Shown here one piece after another: positions 1 through 7,273 of a DNA stretch of 51,707 nucleotides. The notes under the pieces are model-generated. The model worked only from the letters and a program-made list of their open reading frames with translations. It was not told where the DNA came from and made no database searches. The stretch spans positions 1 through 51,707 of the forward strand of contig JADHZE010000002.1 in assembly GCA_026934365.1 (NCBI GenBank), in the 5' to 3' direction. Position 1 is the first letter of the stretch, and each line of letters opens with the position of its first letter. Origin of the DNA: Isoptericola sp. QY 916. GTDB taxonomy: Bacteria; Actinomycetota; Actinomycetes; Actinomycetales; Cellulomonadaceae. A program made the translations under genes and the position numbers.

Positions 1-158
1 GGGAACGCCGTCAACACCACGAAACCCACCAACCACGGCGACAAGAACGCGAACCCCGCACCCGCCTCACGGCGGCGCTTGGCGCGCCCCCGCTCGGGGG
101 ACGCGTTCTGCGTCCCCCGAGCGGTGTCGAGCGTGGTGCCCGAAGTCACCGCAGTCAC
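1..158 (-). CDS. Sugar ABC transporter permease, N-terminal fragment
   Basis: This is the start of a carbohydrate ABC permease that runs off the left edge. A basic, low-complexity N-terminus (about residues 1-35) is followed by a hydrophobic stretch, FAFLSPWLVGFVVLTAF, typical of the first membrane helix of MalF-type permeases. I chose the GTG at 158 because it overlaps the TGA of the upstream lipoprotein gene as GTGA, a coupling seen repeatedly in this window. A second in-frame GTG lies at 149. It would form the channel for the sugar bound by the 155-1471 lipoprotein. The substrate is unknown; the neighbouring glucuronate genes suggest an aldouronate or xylo-oligosaccharide. A hairpin repeat lies inside this coding segment. 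Confidence 0.75.
   Translation of the reverse strand, partial: MTAVTSGTTLDTARGTQNASPERGRAKRRREAGAGFAFLSPWLVGFVVLTAF
91..123. repeat. Perfect hairpin inside the permease N-terminus
   Basis: A 14-bp perfect inverted repeat (91-104 with 110-123, arm CGCTCGGGGGACGC) with a 5-nt loop lies wholly inside the first codons of the permease. It encodes a polar, poorly conserved stretch before the first membrane helix. Two similar in-gene hairpins occur in the GH67 gene. Confidence 0.7.
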
Positions 159-1471
159 GACTGCTTCACCGCGCTGTCGGCGAAGGAGAACCACTGGGTG
201 ACGAACTCGTCGACGGTGATGTTGCCGTACCCGAGCTCCTCACCGAGGCGCTTGAACTCGGCCTCGATCTCGCCGAAGCCCTCGACCGGGACCGGGGCGG
301 GCTCGGTGACGACGTCCGCCACCTGCTCCTCGTACTTCACGACCTGCTCGTCCACCGAGCCGGGCTCGACGTCCATCGCGTCGATCTGCGCCTGGACGGC
401 GGGCACGCCCTTCGAGGTGCCGAAGATCTTGCCGACCTCGGGCTCGTTGATGAGGAAGTCGATGAGCGCCGCGGACGCCTCCGGCTGCTGGGTCTGCGCG
501 GACGCGGAGAGCAGCATCGACGGCTTCCAGAACTGCGACGGGCCGTTCTCGCCGGACGGGATCGGCAGCATCTGGATGTCCTCGCCGGACTCGGCCACGT
601 AGCCCGCCAGGAAGTTGTCCCACGTCGACTCGGACGCGACCTCGTTGACGTGGAACCCGCCGAGCGGCTCCAGCTGCTTGTTCTTCTTGATCGGGTAGAT
701 CGCCTCGGAGTCGCGCAGCCCCTGGCCCAGGTTCAGCCACTCGGTCATCTGCGCCTCGTCGAAGTTGAGCTTGCCGTCCTCGCTGAACGGCTCGACGCCC
801 TGCTGGATGAGCCACTGCAGGAAGAACCAGAACGTCGCGGTGAAGTCGCCGCCGCCGTACAGGGCCGGGTCCTCGCCGGCGCCCGCCTCGGTGACCTTCT
901 CGATCCACGCGCTGTAGTCGTCCCAGGTGTACCCCTCGGCGAGCGGCTCGACGCCCACCTTCTTGAGCAGGTCGGCGTTGTAGAACGTGGCGAGCGTGTT
1001 GGTGCTCGTCGGGACGCCGTACTGCGCGCCGTCGATCTGCCCGGAGGTGAGGAGCGAGTCCTCCACGCCGTCGGTGTTCAGGTTGACGCCCACCTGGCCG
1101 CCCAGGTCCAGGAGCTGCCCCGTGGCGCCGTACTGGCGCAGGTAGGACAGGTCCATCTGGATGACGTCCGGCAGGGCGCCGCCCGCGGCCTCGGTGGCGC
1201 GCGCGGTCCAGTAGCCGTCCCAGTCCTGGAACTGGGTCTGCACCGTGATGTTGGGGTGCTTCTCCTCGAAGAGGTCCACCGCCTTCTCGTACATCTCGGC
1301 ACGGGCGGGCTCGCCCCACCAGGCGAGCGAGATGGTGATGTCCTCGTCGGTGCTCACCTTCTCCGCGGAGCCCGGCTCCGCAGGGTCGGCGCCGCCCCCG
1401 CAGGCGGTCAGGGTGAGGGCGACGGCGACCGCCGCCGCGGCCGCGCCGGCGGCCTTCCGCGTGATCCTCAT
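155..1471 (-). CDS. Sugar ABC transporter substrate-binding lipoprotein
   Basis: A 438-residue family 1 extracellular solute-binding protein (MalE/UgpB-like). The N-terminus has basic residues, an Ala/Val hydrophobic core and a lipobox LTAC (Cys at about 24), so it should be a lipoprotein anchored outside the membrane. The mature part contains motifs usual for the family, such as ISLAWWGEPARAEMY and an ALPDVIQMDLSYLRQY segment. A GAGGAGG ribosome binding site precedes the ATG. It is followed with GTGA overlap by the permease at 158. It is preceded, 324 bp away and on the same strand, by uxuB, so it may belong to the glucuronate regulon as an importer of glucuronoxylan fragments. The substrate is inferred from context only. 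Confidence 0.85.
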   Translation of the reverse strand: MRITRKAAGAAAAAVAVALTLTACGGGADPAEPGSAEKVSTDEDITISLAWWGEPARAEMYEKAVDLFEEKHPNITVQTQFQDWDGYWTARATEAAGGALPDVIQMDLSYLRQYGATGQLLDLGGQVGVNLNTDGVEDSLLTSGQIDGAQYGVPTSTNTLATFYNADLLKKVGVEPLAEGYTWDDYSAWIEKVTEAGAGEDPALYGGGDFTATFWFFLQWLIQQGVEPFSEDGKLNFDEAQMTEWLNLGQGLRDSEAIYPIKKNKQLEPLGGFHVNEVASESTWDNFLAGYVAESGEDIQMLPIPSGENGPSQFWKPSMLLSASAQTQQPEASAALIDFLINEPEVGKIFGTSKGVPAVQAQIDAMDVEPGSVDEQVVKYEEQVADVVTEPAPVPVEGFGEIEAEFKRLGEELGYGNITVDEFVTQWFSFADSAVKQS

Positions 1472-1795
1472 GTGAGCCTCCTCGCTCGTCGATCGTCCAC
1501 GATCGTCGGCGACGAGGACGCCCCGTTGACCCCTCGTACGGCTGCCGACTGAATCGATAAAACAGGATTCGGTAAGCGTTGTCCAGCCCCGGGGTGCTCC
1601 GAGTCACATCACGATCTCGCAACGAGCCCTGACGTGTTCCCGCGGCGACGACCCGTCGCGGCTCGGCGAGGGCCCCGGCGACCCGCACACGTGTGATCGC
1701 TCACATCCGGCCGGCAGCCTACGTGGCGGCGGCGCCGTCCGACGAACCCGCAGGAGAGAGGGGCCGCCGCCCCGCACGCCCACGTTTCCTCGGGC
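1472..1795. other. Intergenic region upstream of the sugar-binding lipoprotein gene
   Basis: No convincing gene here. It holds a relatively AT-rich patch at about 1551-1580, with GAATC at 1551-1555 and GATTC at 1566-1570 as an inverted repeat. This is the most promoter-like part for the leftward lipoprotein gene. A palindrome CACACGTGTG lies at 1686-1695, adjoining TGTGA-N4-TCACA at 1692-1705. A short GC hairpin follows the uxuB stop. Confidence 0.5.
1760..1773 (-). terminator. Weak stem-loop after uxuB
   Basis: GGGGC and GCCCC arms (5 bp) with a 4-nt loop lie just downstream of the uxuB stop, followed leftward by a pyrimidine-rich TCTCTCC. The stem is short, so this is only a possible terminator. 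Confidence 0.25.
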
Positions 1796-3277
1796 TCAGA
1801 CCTCCGCGAGCTCCGGCACCTGGGCCAGCACGGCGTCCACGAGCCCGGCGTCCGTGCCGACGCCCTCCGGCAGCAGGCCCGGCAGCGCCAGCAGCGCCCG
1901 CGCGACGTCGGCCGGGGCCGCGGCCGCCGGATCACCGTCCCCGGCCCCGGCCACGACGTCGGCGAGCTCCTGCGCCCGCGGGTCGTCGACGAGCCGGCCG
2001 GCGGCCGCCTCCCGGCGCACCACCTCGCTCCACGCCGCGAGCGCGAACGCCGCGCCGGCCGGGACCGCGCCCGCCGCGAGCCGGTCCGCGACGATGCCGC
2101 CCCAGCGGAACGGGATCTTCTGGGTGCCGTCCATCGACACCTGGACCGTGGTGTGGCCCGTGGCCGGGTTGGCGAACCGCTCCAGCAGCGACTCCGCGTA
2201 CGCGCGCAGGTCGGCGCCGTGGGGCGGGGTGAGCGTCGGCAGCGCGTCGTCGAGCATGAAGGCGCGGGCGCGCTCGTGCAGCACGGGGTCGGTCACCGCC
2301 TCCGCGAGCGTCGCGTGACCCGCCAGCCGACCCGCATAGGCGAGCAGCGAGTGCGTGCCGTTGAGCAGGCGCAGCTTGGCCTGCTCCCAGGGTGCGACGT
2401 GGTCGGTGAACGTCGCGCCCGCCTCCTCCCAGGCGGGGCGCGGGCCGGCGAACCGGTCCTCGATCACCCACTGGCGGAACGGCTCCCCGACGACGAGGCC
2501 CTCGTCGCGGGCGCCGAGCTCGCGCTCCACCGCGTCCCGCTGCGCGGGCGTCGTCGCGGGCACGATCCGGTCCACCATCGAGCACGGGAACGCGACGTCG
2601 GTCGCCAGCCACGACCGCAGCCCGTCGCCCTGCTCCCCCGGGAGCGCCGCGTCCACCGCCTCGCCCACGAGCCGCCCCAGGACGTGCCCGTTGTCGACCA
2701 TGTTGTCGCAGGTCAGCACGGTGATCGGGCGCCGCTCCCCCGCTGCCTCCGCAGCACGCCACCGGGCCGCGAGCCCGCGCACGAGCAGCCCGACCGCCGT
2801 CGCGCCCGGGACGGCGGCGTCACCGGCGGCGAGGGCGTCCAGGTCCGGGCGCACCCGCTCGACGTCGAGCCCGCCGTCCGCGCCGCGGGCGTACCCCTTC
2901 TCGGTGACGGTCAGCGTCACGACGTGGGTCGTGGGCGCCGCGATCGTCTCCAGCACCCGCGTGGTCTCCTCCGCCGGCCAGGCGACGTCGAGCACCGCCC
3001 CGACCAGGTCCAGCCGGGTCTCGTGCGTGCCCGCGGTGAGCACCGAGTAGGCGCCGCCCTGCGGCCGGAGCTGGTCGCGCACGGAGGCCGACCGCTGCGT
3101 GACGCCGAGGATGCCCCAGCGGCGGTCCCCCGTGGCACGGGCGGCCAGCTCCGTGAACACCGCCTGGTGCGCCCGGTGGAACGCCCCGATCCCCAGGTGC
3201 ACGATGCCCACCTGGTCGGGGGTCACCGGCGCCTCGAGACGGGCGGGCAGGTGGGAGCGGTGCAGGCGGTCGGTCAT
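1796..3277 (-). CDS. uxuB: Fructuronate reductase (D-mannonate oxidoreductase)
   Basis: A 493-residue polyol-specific long-chain dehydrogenase of the mannitol dehydrogenase family. It would reduce D-fructuronate to D-mannonate with NADH in the cytoplasm, the step between UxaC and UxuA. The N-terminal nucleotide-binding segment begins VGIVHLGIGAFHRAHQ. The family active-site pattern K-x4-N-x2-H is seen in KLRLLNGTHSLLAYAG near residue 300. Length fits UxuB. The gene starts 58 bp after the LacI-type repressor gene on the same strand, so the two are probably cotranscribed, opposite uxaC-uxuA. Sequence alone does not exclude a mannitol or arabinitol dehydrogenase; the neighbours make fructuronate reductase most likely. 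Confidence 0.85.
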   Translation of the reverse strand: MTDRLHRSHLPARLEAPVTPDQVGIVHLGIGAFHRAHQAVFTELAARATGDRRWGILGVTQRSASVRDQLRPQGGAYSVLTAGTHETRLDLVGAVLDVAWPAEETTRVLETIAAPTTHVVTLTVTEKGYARGADGGLDVERVRPDLDALAAGDAAVPGATAVGLLVRGLAARWRAAEAAGERRPITVLTCDNMVDNGHVLGRLVGEAVDAALPGEQGDGLRSWLATDVAFPCSMVDRIVPATTPAQRDAVERELGARDEGLVVGEPFRQWVIEDRFAGPRPAWEEAGATFTDHVAPWEQAKLRLLNGTHSLLAYAGRLAGHATLAEAVTDPVLHERARAFMLDDALPTLTPPHGADLRAYAESLLERFANPATGHTTVQVSMDGTQKIPFRWGGIVADRLAAGAVPAGAAFALAAWSEVVRREAAAGRLVDDPRAQELADVVAGAGDGDPAAAAPADVARALLALPGLLPEGVGTDAGLVDAVLAQVPELAEV

Positions 3278-3335
3278 GGTTCCTCCGTCGCCCGGCGGCG
3301 TCGCCGGGGTGGTGCGTCCGTGTCGGTCGGGGTGG

Positions 3336-4349
3336 TCAGGGGGCGTCGGGGGCGGGCCGCGGCGCCGCGGCGCGCGGGGGTGCGGTCGATCCGCGGACGA
3401 CGAGCTCGACGGGGAGCGTCACGTCGCCCTGCAGGGCGCCGTCGTCCTTGCCCGGGCGCAGGACCAGGCGGTCGACGGCCACCCGGCCGGAGTCGCGGAG
3501 GTCGGTCCGCAGGGTGGTGAGGGGCGGGGCCAGGAGCTCCGCGACGTACGCGTCGTCGCAGCCGACCACGGACAGGTCGCCGGGCACGTCGAGGCCGCGC
3601 ACCCGCAGGCGCTCGACCAGGCCGGCGGCCACGAGGTCGTTGAAGGTCACGACCGCCGTCGCGCGGGTGGCGACGACGAGGTCCGCCGCCGCGTGCCCGC
3701 CCGCGACCTGCGGCCGGTGCGGCCCGAGCTCCACGAGCTCGACATCACCGAGCCGCGCGGCGGCCGCACGCAGGCCGGCGCGGCGGCGGCTGTCCGACCA
3801 CGAGCGGGCGGGCCCGCCCACGTAGGCGACCTTCGCGTGGCCCAGCGCCCGCAGGTGCTCGAGGGTGCGCAGCATGCCCGCCTCGTGGTCGGCGACGACC
3901 GACGGCAGCCCGTCGACATGGTGGTTGACCAGCACCACCGGTCGCCCCTCGAGCGCCTCGACGGTGCGCTCCACCGCGCGCGGCGAGCACAGGATGATGC
4001 CGTCGGTCTGCGGAGCCAGGCCCGAGACGGCCTCGGTCTCGAGCTCGGGGTCCTCGTCGGAGTCGACGACGAAGAGCCCGACGCCGCGTTCGCGCGCCTG
4101 GGCCTGGGCGCCCTTGGCGATCGCCGCGAAGTAGGGGTTGGCGAGGTCGGGCACCACGAGCCCGAGCGCTCCGGACCGTCCCGCGCGGAGCACGCTGGCC
4201 GCCCGGTTGGGTCGGTAGCCGAGCTCGCGCGCCGCGGACGTCACCCGGTCGCGCGTCGCCACGGCGACCCGCTGCGGGTCGGTCAGGGCGCGCGAGACCG
4301 TCGAGATCGACACGCCGGCCGCCCGCGCGACGTCGTGCACCGTGACCAC
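3336..4349 (-). CDS. LacI-family repressor of the glucuronate genes
   Basis: A LacI/GalR regulator of 337 residues: an N-terminal helix-turn-helix (TVHDVARAAGVSISTVSRAL, residues 3-22), a hinge, then a periplasmic-binding-like ligand domain starting at ALGLVVPDLANPYFAAIAKGA. I chose the GTG at 4349 because GAGGAG at 4359-4364 sits 9 nt upstream; GTGs at 4355 and 4340 are less well placed. It is divergent from uxaC and leads into uxuB. Two near-identical palindromic operators lie between it and uxaC, so it probably represses both directions and responds to a uronate intermediate. The inducer is not determinable from sequence. Confidence 0.88.
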   Translation of the reverse strand: MVTVHDVARAAGVSISTVSRALTDPQRVAVATRDRVTSAARELGYRPNRAASVLRAGRSGALGLVVPDLANPYFAAIAKGAQAQARERGVGLFVVDSDEDPELETEAVSGLAPQTDGIILCSPRAVERTVEALEGRPVVLVNHHVDGLPSVVADHEAGMLRTLEHLRALGHAKVAYVGGPARSWSDSRRRAGLRAAAARLGDVELVELGPHRPQVAGGHAAADLVVATRATAVVTFNDLVAAGLVERLRVRGLDVPGDLSVVGCDDAYVAELLAPPLTTLRTDLRDSGRVAVDRLVLRPGKDDGALQGDVTLPVELVVRGSTAPPRAAAPRPAPDAP

Positions 4350-4388
4350 GACCACCGTCTCCTCGAGCCCGCCGCTCGCACCCGGACG

Positions 4389-4404
4389 ATGCGAACGTTT
4401 GCCA
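4389..4404. promoter_or_regulatory. LacI-type operator O1
   Basis: ATGCGAACGTTTGCCA, centred on AACGTT, 40 bp upstream of the repressor start. Its first 14 bases equal the reverse complement of operator O2. Core AACGTT palindromes are typical of LacI-family sites. It probably controls the repressor-uxuB transcript and supports looping with O2. Confidence 0.75.
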
Positions 4405-4484
4405 GATCGTCGCACATCTCGGCTCGCCGTGTCTGCCCCCGGCCGCGGATGCCTCGGGGATTCCGCGGCCGGCAGTCGGCAGGC

Positions 4485-4490
4485 TACGAT
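4485..4490 (+). promoter_or_regulatory. Candidate -10 element of the uxaC operon
   Basis: TACGAT fits the actinobacterial TANNNT pattern, and its last two bases overlap operator O2. A repressor bound at O2 would block this promoter. TTCCGC at 4461-4466 is a weak -35 candidate, 18 bp upstream. Confidence 0.5.
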
Positions 4491-4504
4491 GCAAACGTTC
4501 GCAT
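4489..4504. promoter_or_regulatory. LacI-type operator O2
   Basis: ATGCAAACGTTCGCAT is a 16-bp palindrome with one mismatched pair, 25 bp upstream of the uxaC start and overlapping its likely -10. It is the inverted counterpart of O1, with centres exactly 100 bp apart. Confidence 0.8.
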
Positions 4505-4529
4505 CCCATCTCGACGTTGAGGAGCTCCT

Positions 4530-5948
4530 GTGAGCGAGCGCTGGACCCTGCACCCCGACCGGGCGCTGCCCGCCGACCCCGGATCCCGGGTACTGGCCCG
4601 CGAGATCTACGCCGCGGTGCGGGACCTGCCGATCGTCTCGATGCACGGCCACGTGCCGGTCGAGTGGTTCGCCGACGACGCGCCCTTCGGCGACCCGGCC
4701 CAGCTCGTCGTCGTGCCCGACCACTACCTCACGCGGATGCTGGTCTCCCAGGGCGAGACCCTGCCCCGCCTCGGCGTCGGATCCACGGACGACGAGACCG
4801 TCGAGACCGACCCGCGCGAGATCTGGCGCCGGTTCTGCGCCGGGTGGAAGCACTTCCGCGGCACGCCCACCCGCTACTGGCTGGAGCACGTGCTCGTCGA
4901 GATCCTCGGCGTCACGCAGCGCCCGTCGGCCGAGACCGCCGACGCCCTGTACGACCAGGTGGCCGCGCGCCTCGCCGAGCAGGAGTTCCGCCCCCGCGCA
5001 CTCCTCGACGCCTTCAACATCGAGGTCATCGCCACGACCGACCCCGCCTGGGCGACCCTCGACGCGCACGCGAAGCTCGCCGCCGACGGCTACGGCGACC
5101 GCGTGCTGCCCACCTTCCGGCCCGACCCCCTGCTGCACGTCGACCGCGCGACCTGGCGCGACGACGTCGAGCGGCTCGGCGAGGCGGCCGGCGTCGACGT
5201 CACGTCGTACGACCGCTACCTCGAGGCCCTGCGCGCGCAGCGCGAGCGCTTCGTCGCCGCGGGCGCGCGGGCCACCGACCACGGCCACCTGTACGCCGAC
5301 ACGACGCCGCTGGACGACGCCGAGGCCGCGCGCATCCTCGACAAGGCCCTAGCGGGCACGGTCACGGCCGCCGAGGCGCAGGCGTTCAGCGGGCACATGC
5401 TGTTCCAGATGGCCGCGATGTCGGCGGAGGACGGCCTCGTGATGCAGCTGCACCCCGGCGTGCTGCGCGACCACGCGAGCGCCCCGTTCGCCGCGTTCGG
5501 CCCGGACAAGGGCTACGACATCCCGGTGGTCACCGAGTTCACGCACTCGCTGCGCCCCGTGCTGGACGCCTTCGGCCACCACCCGGGCTTCCGGATGATC
5601 GCGTTCACGGTGGACGAGGACGTGTACTCGCGCGAGCTCGCGCCGCTGGCCGGCGTCTACCCGTCGCTGCGGCTCGGCGCGCCGTGGTGGTTCCTCGACG
5701 CCCCCGACGCGATGCGGCGGTTCCGCGAGGCGGCGACCGAGACGGCCGGGTTCAGCAACATGAGCGGCTTCGTGGACGACACCCGCGCGTTCTGCTCCAT
5801 CCCCGCCCGGCACGACCTGGCCCGGCGCGTCGACGCCGGCTACCTGGCCCGCCTGGTGGCCGAGCACCGCCTCGACCTGGACGAGGCGGTCGACGTGGCC
5901 ACCGATCTGACCTACCGCCTGCCCCAGGCGGCCTACTCCCGCCCCTGA
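4530..5948 (+). CDS. uxaC: Glucuronate (uronate) isomerase
   Basis: A 472-residue uronate isomerase of the amidohydrolase superfamily. It interconverts D-glucuronate and D-fructuronate, the first cytoplasmic step of glucuronate use. The metal-binding HxH is MHGH (His39, His41). Family segments such as FRGTPTRYWLEHVLVEI, LDAFNIEVIATTDPAW and FSNMSGFVDDTRAFCSIPARHD are present, and length is normal. The GTG start is supported by GAGGAG about 6 nt upstream. It heads an operon with uxuA and the GH67 alpha-glucuronidase and is separated from uxuA by a 22-bp stem-loop. Its promoter overlaps operator O2. Confidence 0.93.
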   Translation: MSERWTLHPDRALPADPGSRVLAREIYAAVRDLPIVSMHGHVPVEWFADDAPFGDPAQLVVVPDHYLTRMLVSQGETLPRLGVGSTDDETVETDPREIWRRFCAGWKHFRGTPTRYWLEHVLVEILGVTQRPSAETADALYDQVAARLAEQEFRPRALLDAFNIEVIATTDPAWATLDAHAKLAADGYGDRVLPTFRPDPLLHVDRATWRDDVERLGEAAGVDVTSYDRYLEALRAQRERFVAAGARATDHGHLYADTTPLDDAEAARILDKALAGTVTAAEAQAFSGHMLFQMAAMSAEDGLVMQLHPGVLRDHASAPFAAFGPDKGYDIPVVTEFTHSLRPVLDAFGHHPGFRMIAFTVDEDVYSRELAPLAGVYPSLRLGAPWWFLDAPDAMRRFREAATETAGFSNMSGFVDDTRAFCSIPARHDLARRVDAGYLARLVAEHRLDLDEAVDVATDLTYRLPQAAYSRP

Positions 5949-5951
5949 ACC

Positions 5952-6013
5952 GCTGTGAGCGGGCGTTTGGCCCGGACGGACGTCGAGAACGGGGCCGAAC
6001 GCCCGCTCACAGC
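5952..6013. repeat. 22-bp stem-loop between uxaC and uxuA
   Basis: Arms 5952-5973 and 5992-6013 pair over 22 bp with one G-U type mismatch and an 18-nt spacer. It starts three bases after the uxaC stop and ends 39 bases before uxuA. In mid-operon it could be a partial terminator, an RNA stabiliser at the uxaC 3' end, or a dispersed palindromic element. Confidence 0.75.
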
Positions 6014-6052
6014 AGGTGGAGGGGCAGGACGACGAGCACGAGGAGTCACGCA

Positions 6053-7192
6053 GTGAAGATGGGTTTCCGCTGGTACGGCGAGGGCAACGACACGGTCACG
6101 CTGGACCACGTCCGGCAGATCCCCGGTGTCGAGACGATCGTGTGGAGCCTGCACCACAAGCAGGCCGGCGAGGTGTGGGAGCAGGAGGAGATCGACGCCG
6201 AGGTGGCGCGCATCTCCGGGCTCTCCGACGAGGCCCGGGCCCGCGGCGTGACCCGCACGCTCGACGCCGAGGTGGTCGAGTCCGTCAACGTGCACGAGTC
6301 GATCAAGCTGGGACGCACCGTCCTCGGGCTGAGCCGTGACGAGGCGATCGAGAACTACGTGACGACGCTCCGGCGGCTGGGCCGGGCCGGCGTGAAGGTG
6401 GTCTGCTACAACTTCATGCCCGTCTTCGACTGGCTGCGCACCGACCTGTGGCATCCGCTGCCCGACGGCTCGACCGCGCTGTTCTTCGAGAAGGCGGTCG
6501 TGGACCGGATGACGCCCGAGGGCCTCATCGCCGACATGGAGGCCGGGTCGCACGGCCTCACGCTGCCCGGCTGGGAGCCCGAGCGGCTCGCGGGCTTCAC
6601 CGAGCTCAACGCCGCGTACGAGGGCGTCACGCACGAGGACATGTACGCGAACTACCGGTACTTCCTCGACGCGGTGGTCCCGGCGGCGGAGGAGGCCGGG
6701 ATCAAGCTGGGCGTGCACCCGGACGACCCGCCGTTCGACGTCTTCGGCTGGCCGCGCGTCGTGTCGACGCCGGACGACCTGCAGCGCGTGCTGGACCTGC
6801 ACCCGAGCCCGAACCACGGCCTCACGCTGTGCCTCGGCAGCTTCTCGGCGAACCCGGCGCAGGCGCCGCTCGCCGCGGACACCGTGCGCCGGTTCATGGA
6901 CCGCATCCACTTCACCCACGTGCGGAACATCAAGCACTTCCCGAACGGCGACTTCACGGAGGTGGGGCACCGGGCGTGCGAAGGCGACGTCGATACGACC
7001 GGGATCATGAAGGCGTACGCCGAGGCCGGGTACACCGGCTATGTCCGCCCCGACCACGGCCGCCACCTCTGGGACGAGAACACCACGAACAAGCCCCGCC
7101 CCGGCTACGGCCTGTACGACCGTGCGCTGGGCATCCAGTATCTGCTCGGCGCGTGGGACGCGTTCCGCTACGCCGCCCCCACCGACCGCTGA
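6053..7192 (+). CDS. uxuA: Mannonate dehydratase
   Basis: A 379-residue mannonate dehydratase, removing water from D-mannonate to give 2-keto-3-deoxygluconate. The protein begins MKMGFRWYGEGNDTVTLDHV, the usual UxuA opening. It carries the metal-site region KLGVHPDDPPFDVFGWPRVV near residue 220, then FTHVRNIKHFPNGDFTEVGH and the C-terminal YVRPDHGRHLW. The start is the GTG at 6053, with AGGAG 8 nt upstream; the in-frame ATG at 6059 is too close. It is the second gene of uxaC-uxuA-GH67. Length is close to the family norm and no key residue looks absent. Confidence 0.93.
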   Translation: MKMGFRWYGEGNDTVTLDHVRQIPGVETIVWSLHHKQAGEVWEQEEIDAEVARISGLSDEARARGVTRTLDAEVVESVNVHESIKLGRTVLGLSRDEAIENYVTTLRRLGRAGVKVVCYNFMPVFDWLRTDLWHPLPDGSTALFFEKAVVDRMTPEGLIADMEAGSHGLTLPGWEPERLAGFTELNAAYEGVTHEDMYANYRYFLDAVVPAAEEAGIKLGVHPDDPPFDVFGWPRVVSTPDDLQRVLDLHPSPNHGLTLCLGSFSANPAQAPLAADTVRRFMDRIHFTHVRNIKHFPNGDFTEVGHRACEGDVDTTGIMKAYAEAGYTGYVRPDHGRHLWDENTTNKPRPGYGLYDRALGIQYLLGAWDAFRYAAPTDR

Positions 7193-7198
7193 GCACCT

Positions 7199-7233
7199 CC
7201 GCGGGCCCGGACGCCGTCGTCCCGGGCCCGCGG
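7199..7233 (+). terminator. GC stem-loop after uxuA
   Basis: A 12-bp perfect stem (CCGCGGGCCCGG with CCGGGCCCGCGG) and 11-nt loop, followed by a pyrimidine-rich CCTCTCTCC. It begins four bases after the uxuA stop. It may attenuate read-through into the GH67 gene. Confidence 0.5.
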
Positions 7234-7273
7234 CCTCTCTCCACCTCCCACCACCGACCCGAGGGACCCGCCG

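Noticed and set aside
1692-1705. TGTGA-N4-TCACA, like a CRP/GlxR site, upstream of the sugar-binding lipoprotein gene
   Set aside because: The GlxR/CRP consensus has a 6-bp spacer (TGTGA-N6-TCACA). With 4 bp the half-sites are out of register, so I list it only as a palindrome in the intergenic note.
4517-7192. A single 891-residue frame covering uxaC and uxuA
   Set aside because: Its first half is an Arg/Pro-rich shadow of uxaC in another frame. Only the part from 6053 is a protein (UxuA); it is not a fusion.
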